Assembly: GCA_021443945.1 (NCBI GenBank)
Contig: JABUSF010000001.1
Location: 71,010 to 76,600, forward strand
Length of the DNA: 5,591 bases
DNA from: Ileibacterium sp.
Lineage (GTDB): Bacteria; Bacillota_I; Bacilli_A; Erysipelotrichales; Erysipelotrichaceae
Direction: 5' to 3'
Part shown: positions 1-4,671 of the stretch, piece by piece
Numbering within the stretch: the stretch's first letter is position 1
Layout of the letters: each line of letters opens with the position of its first letter
Notes under the pieces: generated by a model
Told to the model about the DNA's origin: nothing
What the model saw: the letters and a program-made list of their open reading frames with translations, nothing else
Databases searched by the model: none
Translations under genes and position numbers: made by a program

Positions 1-302
1 GAATAGGAAGGCCGGTTTTCTTCGGTTTCCGCTTTTTTCTGCCGCCAGAAATGGAGGCAGAGAATGATCCCGGCAATGGTCAGAAAGCCGCAGAAGATCA
101 GACCTTTGCCATGGGCATCAAAGAAGCCCTGAATGGCTGCATTCCAGGCATCTCCTCCGCCTTCCCCGGCGTTCATGTTAAAAAGTATTTGAGAAAACGA
201 TGTCACCTGCAGATCTTCAACCAGGTGAAATACGGTGTAGTCAAACAGGCAGTACAGAGCATATAACAAATACGCAGCGAAGATTAAAACTGCAGACAGC
301 AT
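1..302 (-). CDS. Membrane protein, N-terminal part, possibly LTA-synthase/sulfatase family (partial at left edge)
   Basis: A minus-strand frame stays open from an ATG at 302 to the window edge, giving 100 codons without a stop. A GGAGG ribosome binding site (309-313) lies 6 nt before the ATG, and an extended -10 promoter lies just upstream, so the start is well supported. Residues 2-28 form a hydrophobic helix containing LLYALYCLFDYTVFHL. Residues 29-66 form a polar, Gly-rich loop, residues 67-86 a second membrane helix, and a charged tail (RQKKAETEEN) follows. The loop, with its SFSQILFNMN and GEGGGDAWNAAIQGFF stretches, recalls from memory the 'fxQilFhl..p..G' segment in the N-terminal membrane domain of Bacillota LTA-synthase-like phosphoglycerol transferases. 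If so, a further helix and an extracellular sulfatase-fold domain would follow beyond base 1. The family call is inference; the catalytic part is not visible. That this is a real membrane-protein gene is fairly sure. Confidence 0.7.
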   Translation of the reverse strand, partial: MLSAVLIFAAYLLYALYCLFDYTVFHLVEDLQVTSFSQILFNMNAGEGGGDAWNAAIQGFFDAHGKGLIFCGFLTIAGIILCLHFWRQKKAETEENRPSY

Positions 303-326
303 AAAATTCCTCCAATCCAATTGACG

Positions 327-335
327 AGTATATCA
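327..335 (-). promoter_or_regulatory. Extended -10 promoter for the minus-strand membrane protein gene
   Basis: On the minus strand the sequence reads TGATATACT: a TG dinucleotide one base before TATACT (five of six matches to TATAAT). No good -35 is seen 16-18 bp upstream, which is usual for extended -10 promoters. Transcription would start near base 320, leaving a leader of about 18 nt that contains the GGAGG at 309-313. Confidence 0.5.
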
Positions 336-351
336 TGAAACCAGTCCATTG

Positions 352-370
352 ACCCGCATTCGGGGCGGGT
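352..370. other. GC-rich hairpin in the divergent intergenic region
   Basis: ACCCGC (352-357) and GCGGGT (365-370) are perfect 6-bp complements around a 7-nt loop, and a G-T pair can extend the stem. Only a few T residues follow on either strand, so it is at best a weak terminator. It lies upstream of the minus-strand -10, outside that gene's predicted transcript, so it could equally be a protein-binding palindrome. No function can be assigned. Confidence 0.35.
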
Positions 371-408
371 TTGACGATCTAACATGTTTCTTTGTCATCT
401 TATTGATG

Positions 409-437
409 TTGTAAAGCGAAATTGTGAAAAATATAGC
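409..437 (+). promoter_or_regulatory. Weak candidate promoter for copA
   Basis: TTGTAA (409-414) and TATAGC (432-437) are separated by 17 bp. Each hexamer matches four of six consensus bases, in an AT-rich stretch. It would give a leader of about 120 nt that includes the CsoR-like element and the inverted repeat. Nothing better was found closer to the gene by eye, but the match is weak and the true promoter may lie nearer to 489-508. Confidence 0.25.
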
Positions 438-488
438 AAATATAAGACACGTACACTGCAATCCGCGGTCATCAGTCATGCACAAATA

Positions 489-508
489 GTACTTACGGGG
501 GATGATAC
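489..508. promoter_or_regulatory. Possible CsoR-type copper operator
   Basis: The 20-mer starts GTAC, carries TACGGGGG in the middle and ends GATAC, so its outer GTA/TAC trinucleotides are complementary. As I recall it, the Bacillus subtilis copZA CsoR operator has the same TACGGGGG core flanked by TA-rich ends. Position about 60 bp before a copper ATPase start fits. The palindrome is poor beyond the outer three bases, and no csoR gene is in the window, so this is a resemblance and not proof. Confidence 0.33.
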
Positions 509-512
509 AGAG

Positions 513-549
513 TAAGGCTGACGACAGGCGTTTACTTTAGTCAACCTTA
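513..549 (+). repeat. 10-bp inverted repeat in the copA leader
   Basis: TAAGGCTGAC (513-522) and GTCAACCTTA (540-549) are complementary at nine of ten positions, with one C-A mismatch, around a 17-nt spacer. The right arm ends 5 nt before the copA Shine-Dalgarno sequence (GAGG, 555-558). In RNA it could form a leader hairpin affecting translation; in DNA it could be a split operator. Which, if either, cannot be told from the sequence alone. Confidence 0.4.
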
Positions 550-566
550 AAATCGAGGAATATACA

Positions 567-3500
567 ATGAAAAAAACAGAAATATACGACGTGATCGGCA
601 TGACCTGCGCTTCCTGCCAGGCCAATGTCACCAAAGCCGTCTCCAAACTGGAGGGGGTGCAGACGGTGGATGTCTCTTTGATTGCAAACACCATGAAAGT
701 GGAATACGATCCCGAGAAAGTATCCCGCAAACAAATTGAAAAGGCTGTCGATGCCATCGGCTATCAGGCTGTTTTGCCAAATGAAGTGCTTCAGGAAGGC
801 CAAAACAGCCGGCAGGCTCAATGGGAAGCCAGAGAAAAAAGAACCCGGGAAGAAATTGCCCAAAAGAAAAAGACCCTGATCATCAGTTTGATTCTGCTGG
901 GAGTGCTCATGTGCTTTTCCATGCTGCCCATGCTGGGAATCTTTACCGTATTAATGGATATGAAATGGATGATGGTGTCGTCCATTGTGCAGCTGATTGT
1001 ATGCACATGGATCCTGTTTTTTGAACGGGACTTTTTCCTTCATGGCCTGAAAGCTTTGATCAAGCGGGCTCCCAATATGGACTCTCTGGTGGCCATTGGC
1101 TCCGGAGCGTCTTATCTCTACGGCATATACGGCCTTTTAAAGATGGCTTACGGATACGGAATCATGGATCACGATATGATTCACTCGGCGATGGACGCTT
1201 TGTATTTTGAAAGTGCGTCTATGATTCTGGTTCTGGTTTCTCTTGGAAAATACCTGGAAGCCAGATCCAAAGCCAAAACCTCCGATGCCCTGTCCAAACT
1301 GATGGACCTGGCTCCCAAAACAGCCATTGTGCTCAAAGACGGCGTGGAAATTGAAATTCCGGCGGAACATGTGGTCAGTGGGGATACAGTGGTCATCCGC
1401 CCAGGTCAGAGCATTCCGGTGGACGGCATTGTGGCTTCCGGAATGGGCTTTGTGGATCAGGCGGCCATTACCGGGGAGTCCGTTCCCGTGGAAAAAGGAG
1501 TGGGAGATGAAGTGATCTCCGCCACCATCAATGTCAACGGATCCTTTACCTTTACCGCCACGAAAGTCGGCGAAGATACCACCCTCTCCCAGATTATCCG
1601 GCTGGTGGAAGAAGCGGGCAGCTCCAAAGCGCCCATTGCCCGTCTGGCAGATCAGATCAGCGGCATTTTTGTTCCCACCGTCTTTATCATCGCCGCCATC
1701 ACGGCAGCGGGATGGATGCTGGCCGGACAGCCCTTTGGCTTTGCTTTAAACTGCGCCATCAGTGTTCTGGTCATTTCCTGTCCCTGCGCTTTAGGACTGG
1801 CCACTCCGCTGGCCATTATGGTCGCCACCGGAAAAGCAGCGGAAAACGGTATTTTGGTCAAATCCGCGGCGGCATTGGAAACCCTCCATAAAACCAATAC
1901 GGTCGTTCTGGACAAAACCGGAACCATTACCCAGGGAAAACCGGAAGTGGTGGGCATTGATTTGTTCGATCCTTCCTGGACCATCGAGCAGTTTATGTCT
2001 CTTGCCGCTTCGGCCGAAACCGGAAGCGAGCATCCTTTGGGGCAGGCTGTAGTCGCTCAGGCGAAGGAAATGGGTGTACCGCTGCAAAAGGTGCAGGAGT
2101 TTGAAGCCCGCAGCGGCCGGGGACTTTTGGCTGTCATAGACGGGAAAACCATTCTGGCCGGCAATGCAGCCTTTATGAAGGAGCAGAAGGTTGCCATTGG
2201 AAACAATCCTCAGTTTGTGCTGCGCCAAGCGTCTTCCAAGGGCCAGACGCCTTTGCTGTTTGCGGTGGACGGCATGCTCAAAGGCATCCTTTCGGTCGCC
2301 GATACCATTCGGCCGACCTCCCGTCAGGCGCTGTCGCTCCTGAAGAAAATGGGCATTGAAACGGTGATGCTCACCGGCGACAACGAAGCCACTGCCAAAG
2401 CCATTGCTTCTTCTCTGGCCATCGACCGGGTGATTTCCGATGTGCTTCCGGCGGATAAGGAATCCTTAATCCGTCAGCTGCAGGAGGAAGGAAAGTCTGT
2501 GGTCATGGTGGGAGACGGCATCAACGATGCGCCGGCCTTAATGCGGGCAGACGTGGGAATGGCCATTGGGGCCGGAACCGATATTGCTGTGGAATCCGCC
2601 GACATCGTCTTAATGAAAGACAATCTTCTGGATGTGGTGACAGCCATTGATCTGTCCAGAAAAACCATCAAAAACATTAAGGAAAACCTGTTCTGGGCGT
2701 TCTTTTACAACTGTCTGGGAATTCCAGTGGCCATGGGGCTGCTGTACCCATGGACCGGGCTGCTTCTGAATCCAATGATTGGGGCAGCCGCCATGTCCTT
2801 GAGTTCTGTCACCGTCTGCCTGAACGCTCTGCGTCTGCGTCTGTTCCGGCCGAAAAATGAAACAGCGGCTCAAATGGAAACCCAGAAGGAGACCAGAGAA
2901 GAAATTCAGCAGGCCAAGGCTCACATCCAGGCCATCCCTGAAAGCATCGAACAAAAAGCGCAGGAGGAAGAACTTCATACCCTTTTGCTCAAGCTTGACG
3001 GACTGTCCTGTGCGCATTGCCAGGCAGCGGTTCAAAAAGCGCTGGAAACAGTGGATGGTGTCAAAAAGGCACAGGTCAGCCTGGATCCCATGGAAGCCCT
3101 GGTTTTCTTCCAGCAGGAGCCCAATCCTCAGGCCTGTATTGAAGCGGTGCAGAAAGCAGGCTATGAAGCCTGGCTTCCCAAAGAAAAGGAAGAACAGCGC
3201 TTTGAATATGAGCTGGGGGTGGAAGGCATGAGCTGTGCCCACTGCGAAGGGCGGGTTCAAAACGCTTTGAGCTCGCTGGAGGGGGTGCTGGATGTAAAGG
3301 CCAGTGCCGAACACAAGAATGTGATCATCACCTCTGAAAAACCATTGAATCTGGAAGAGGTGCGTCAGAAAATAACAGCAGCAGGATATGAGCCTGCCGA
3401 TGCGTTTTCAAACAGGGAGGATAATATGAAAATTGAAATGACTGTTACCGGAATGAACTGCGGTCACTGCCGTCAGTCCGTAATGAATGCTTTATCCAGT

Positions 3501-3623
3501 GTAGATGGTGTCACCGGTGTGGAAGTGGATCTTCCAACAGGAAAAACGGTTGTCGAAGGCTCTGCAGACAAGGCTGCTTTGGTCAAAGCGGTTCAGGATG
3601 CAGGATTTGACGTGGCCCAATAA
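567..3623 (+). CDS. copA: Cu(+)-exporting P1B-type ATPase with one N-terminal and three C-terminal HMA domains
   Basis: This plasma-membrane pump exports Cu(+), and probably Ag(+), using ATP. The start follows GAGG (555-558) at 8-nt spacing. In order, the 1018 residues show: HMA1 (about 3-69, GMTCASC with Cys14/Cys17); membrane helices from about 101; actuator-domain TGES (302-305); CPC in the metal-binding helix (405-407); phosphorylation motif DKTGT (Asp449); SEHP with the nucleotide-binding His489; TGDN (603-606); GDGINDAP (649-656); YN (714-715) and MSLSS (743-747) in the last two helices. The CPC, YN and MxxSS set is the Cu(+) class signature. A Glu/Gln-rich linker (about 763-800) leads to HMA2 (Cys815/818, CAHC), HMA3 (Cys890/893, CAHC) and HMA4 (Cys965/968, CGHC). 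Most bacterial CopA proteins are about 730-830 residues with only N-terminal HMA domains, so the C-terminal triplet is unusual. No catalytic residue is missing. Ag(+) is an alternative substrate; Zn/Cd is unlikely given the helix motifs. Confidence 0.97.
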   Translation: MKKTEIYDVIGMTCASCQANVTKAVSKLEGVQTVDVSLIANTMKVEYDPEKVSRKQIEKAVDAIGYQAVLPNEVLQEGQNSRQAQWEAREKRTREEIAQKKKTLIISLILLGVLMCFSMLPMLGIFTVLMDMKWMMVSSIVQLIVCTWILFFERDFFLHGLKALIKRAPNMDSLVAIGSGASYLYGIYGLLKMAYGYGIMDHDMIHSAMDALYFESASMILVLVSLGKYLEARSKAKTSDALSKLMDLAPKTAIVLKDGVEIEIPAEHVVSGDTVVIRPGQSIPVDGIVASGMGFVDQAAITGESVPVEKGVGDEVISATINVNGSFTFTATKVGEDTTLSQIIRLVEEAGSSKAPIARLADQISGIFVPTVFIIAAITAAGWMLAGQPFGFALNCAISVLVISCPCALGLATPLAIMVATGKAAENGILVKSAAALETLHKTNTVVLDKTGTITQGKPEVVGIDLFDPSWTIEQFMSLAASAETGSEHPLGQAVVAQAKEMGVPLQKVQEFEARSGRGLLAVIDGKTILAGNAAFMKEQKVAIGNNPQFVLRQASSKGQTPLLFAVDGMLKGILSVADTIRPTSRQALSLLKKMGIETVMLTGDNEATAKAIASSLAIDRVISDVLPADKESLIRQLQEEGKSVVMVGDGINDAPALMRADVGMAIGAGTDIAVESADIVLMKDNLLDVVTAIDLSRKTIKNIKENLFWAFFYNCLGIPVAMGLLYPWTGLLLNPMIGAAAMSLSSVTVCLNALRLRLFRPKNETAAQMETQKETREEIQQAKAHIQAIPESIEQKAQEEELHTLLLKLDGLSCAHCQAAVQKALETVDGVKKAQVSLDPMEALVFFQQEPNPQACIEAVQKAGYEAWLPKEKEEQRFEYELGVEGMSCAHCEGRVQNALSSLEGVLDVKASAEHKNVIITSEKPLNLEEVRQKITAAGYEPADAFSNREDNMKIEMTVTGMNCGHCRQSVMNALSSVDGVTGVEVDLPTGKTVVEGSADKAALVKAVQDAGFDVAQ
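3415..3420 (+). promoter_or_regulatory. Internal Shine-Dalgarno sequence inside copA
   Basis: GGGAGG lies 5 nt before an in-frame ATG (3426-3428) at codon 954. It is stronger than the site used for the main copA start. It falls in codons of the linker between HMA3 and HMA4, where protein sequence should be little constrained. Confidence 0.55.
3426..3623 (+). CDS. copZ: Nested CopZ-like copper chaperone, in frame with the copA C-terminus (proposed)
   Basis: Starting at the internal ATG, the frame gives 65 residues, a single complete HMA domain: MKIEMTVTGMNCGHC at the start, copper-binding Cys12 and Cys15, and the closing motif DAGFDVAQ. CopZ chaperones are about 68-70 residues and, from memory, the Bacillus subtilis protein ends in the similar GYDVAK. 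CopZ is cytosolic and hands Cu(+) to CopA. Here it would be the last domain of CopA and, if the internal start is used, also a free protein. The domain boundary falls exactly on the start codon. Codon choice in this segment looks somewhat more AT-rich than in the ATPase core, in line with a copZ gene that became fused to copA. The domain itself is certain; separate translation is inference. Confidence 0.5.
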   Translation: MKIEMTVTGMNCGHCRQSVMNALSSVDGVTGVEVDLPTGKTVVEGSADKAALVKAVQDAGFDVAQ

Positions 3624-3633
3624 TTCGATTGGC

Positions 3634-3667
3634 AAAAACTCCAGTTTCAGAAGCTGAAGTTTTTTTT
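3634..3667 (+). terminator. Rho-independent terminator after copA
   Basis: Beginning 11 nt after the copA stop, AAAACT (3635-3640) pairs with AGTTTT (3658-3663). After one C-A mismatch, CAG (3642-3644) pairs with CTG (3654-3656), around a loop of about 9 nt. A run of eight T residues (3660-3667) follows. The stem is AT-rich and so modest in strength, and some read-through into marR is possible. Confidence 0.7.
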
Positions 3668-3674
3668 GACCTCA

Positions 3675-3703
3675 TTGACAAAAGTTCGATATTGAACTAT
3701 AAC
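3675..3703 (+). promoter_or_regulatory. Sigma-A-type promoter of the marR-flavodoxin-reductase operon
   Basis: A perfect -35 TTGACA (3675-3680) and a -10 TATAAC (3698-3703, five of six matches) are separated by 17 bp. Transcription would start near 3710, about 30 nt before the marR ATG. It lies 8 bp after the terminator T-run, so this operon has its own promoter. Two palindromes overlap it, pointing to tight repression. Confidence 0.82.
3683..3698. promoter_or_regulatory. Operator 1, palindrome in the marR promoter spacer
   Basis: AGTTCGAT and ATTGAACT form an abutting 16-bp palindrome with seven of eight base pairs. It fills the spacer between -35 and -10, where bound repressor would block RNA polymerase. 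MarR-family dimers typically bind 16-20 bp palindromes of this kind. Confidence 0.68.
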
Positions 3704-3706
3704 AAA

Positions 3707-3722
3707 AGTACGAAATCGAACT
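3707..3722. promoter_or_regulatory. Operator 2, second copy of the palindrome over the transcription start
   Basis: AGTACGAA and ATCGAACT repeat the operator 1 design 24 bp downstream (centre to centre), covering the predicted start of transcription. The right half is a perfect copy of the AGTTCGAT half-site in reverse; the left half differs at two positions. Flanking AAA/TTT extends the dyad. A pair of like sites around one promoter suggests two MarR dimers at autoregulation. Confidence 0.65.
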
Positions 3723-3728
3723 TTAAAC

Positions 3729-3738
3729 GGAGGTGATC
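3729..3738 (+). promoter_or_regulatory. Very strong ribosome binding site deciding the marR start
   Basis: GGAGGTGATC is complementary over ten bases to the usual 3' tail of bacterial 16S rRNA. Its GGAGG core is 8 nt before the ATG at 3742. A GTG at 3733 in the same frame lies inside this site, so it is not the likely start. Confidence 0.75.
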
Positions 3739-3741
3739 AAA

Positions 3742-4182
3742 ATGAATGCCAAAAGGTTCTTTTACGATTTTGGAAAGGCCATGTACCGGCTGGATGCCGT
3801 TTACAGCGATTTTGCCAAAGCCAGCGGGGCTTCTTCCTCGACCCTGTTATGGATTTTATATGCCCTCAACGATGGGAAGGAGCATACCCAAAAGGAAATC
3901 TGCCTGGATTGGGAACTGCCCAAAAGCACGGTGAGCACCATTATGAAAGAGCTCAAGGAAAAAGGAGTGGTCCGCTTTGCAGCCATTCCGGGAAAGAGAA
4001 GAGAAATGAACGTGATGCTCACCGAACAGGGGAAAGCGTATGCTTCGGATTTGCTTGCAGACGTCTACCAAAAGGAGGAAGCCGTCTTTGCCAGGCTGAA
4101 TCCAACCGATTTGCAGCTGGTTTCCATTCTGGAAAACATCACAGCCCTTTTAAGAAAAGAAATGGAGAAAACGGATGCCTAA
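3742..4182 (+). CDS. MarR-family winged-helix transcriptional regulator
   Basis: This 146-residue protein has the size and layout of MarR repressors, which act as cytosolic homodimers and release DNA on binding a ligand or on cysteine oxidation. An N-terminal dimerisation helix (about 2-28) precedes the helix-turn-helix region (about 48-77), where PKSTVSTIMKELKEKGVV is the typical recognition-helix pattern. The wing follows (about 78-97, with PGKRREMN and LTEQG), and C-terminal helices (98-145) complete the dimer interface. The ATG at 3742 was chosen because of the strong site at 3729-3738. There is one cysteine (Cys54), near the helix-turn-helix; whether it senses anything is unknown. The gene leads an operon, overlapping the next gene by 8 bp, and has two matching palindromes over its promoter, so it very likely represses itself and the two genes after it. 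The inducer cannot be inferred with confidence; oxidants or electrophiles would suit the neighbours. Confidence 0.92.
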   Translation: MNAKRFFYDFGKAMYRLDAVYSDFAKASGASSSTLLWILYALNDGKEHTQKEICLDWELPKSTVSTIMKELKEKGVVRFAAIPGKRREMNVMLTEQGKAYASDLLADVYQKEEAVFARLNPTDLQLVSILENITALLRKEMEKTDA

Positions 4183-4666
4183 AACACTGACTGCCTATTT
4201 TTCTGCCAGCCATCAAACCGAACGGCTGGCCAAAACCATCGCTAAAGCTGCCCATGCCGACTTGCTGGAGATCGTGCCGGAAATCCCCTACACTTCCCAG
4301 GATTTGAACTGGATGGATTCTTCCAGCCGTTCCAGTCTGGAAATGAAAGATCCGGCTTCCCGGCCTGCACTGGCCCATCCCCATCTGGATGTCAGCGAAT
4401 ACGATACAATTCTGATCGGCTTTCCCATTTGGTGGTACACCGCTCCTCACATCATTTTGAGCTTTCTGGAAAGCGCAGATTTTGCCGGAAAGACGGTTGT
4501 TCCTTTTGCCACATCCGGAGGAAGCCCCATGGGAAAAAGTCTGGACGATATGAAAAAATGCTGCTCCGGCCAGACGATCTGGAAGGAAGGAAAAAGGATG
4601 TCTCCGGCTGAAAGTGAAGCCTCTGTGAAACAGTGGCTCAAAAAAATTGGTGTGGTCAGGGAGTAA
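4175..4666 (+). CDS. Flavodoxin-like protein
   Basis: This is a 163-residue cytosolic protein of the flavodoxin-like fold, closest in look to the Flavodoxin_4 group of short FMN-binding redox proteins. Visible motifs are the first beta strand and phosphate loop (TLTAYFSASHQTERLA, residues 4-19), the second flavin-contact segment GFPIWWYTAPHIILSFLE (82-99) with its paired tryptophans, and FATSGGSPMGKSLDD (111-125). A closing helix (about 143-158) follows. The phosphate loop reads SASHQT where many relatives have a Gly before the last residues (SATGxT), so FMN binding may differ. The start has GGAG (4164-4167) at 7-nt spacing and overlaps the marR stop by 8 bp, implying translational coupling. 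It probably carries electrons to or from an unknown partner, or acts as an FMN-dependent quinone reductase; neither is settled by sequence. Confidence 0.88.
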   Translation: MPKTLTAYFSASHQTERLAKTIAKAAHADLLEIVPEIPYTSQDLNWMDSSSRSSLEMKDPASRPALAHPHLDVSEYDTILIGFPIWWYTAPHIILSFLESADFAGKTVVPFATSGGSPMGKSLDDMKKCCSGQTIWKEGKRMSPAESEASVKQWLKKIGVVRE

Positions 4667-4671
4667 AGGAT

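Noticed and set aside
51..266. Plus-strand open frame of 71 codons
   Set aside because: It has no ribosome binding site or recognisable protein pattern, and it lies opposite a well-supported minus-strand gene (start, GGAGG and promoter all present).
371..400. TTGACG at 371-376 as a plus-strand -35 for copA
   Set aside because: No acceptable -10 lies 16-18 bp downstream (GTCATC or TCATCT only).
445..465. Possible CopY box near GTACACTGCAA
   Set aside because: Only the TACA half matches TACAnnTGTA; the second half does not.
858..872. GCCCAAAAG as a slippery site for E. coli-like copA frameshifting
   Set aside because: The codon phase does not give an X XXY YYZ heptamer, and a -1 shift there would run on to about 1024 in the membrane region and not end just after the first HMA domain.
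2610..3314. Minus-strand open frame of 234 codons
   Set aside because: It lies antisense to the C-terminal part of copA, where the plus strand encodes clear ATPase and HMA motifs. No start signal was seen.
3622..3630. Additional AATTCGATT half-site overlapping the copA stop
   Set aside because: It is a single half-site without its partner, more than 50 bp upstream of operator 1, and a chance match of this length is likely.
3733..3735. GTG start for marR, three codons upstream
   Set aside because: The GTG lies within the Shine-Dalgarno sequence itself. The ATG at 3742 has ideal spacing.
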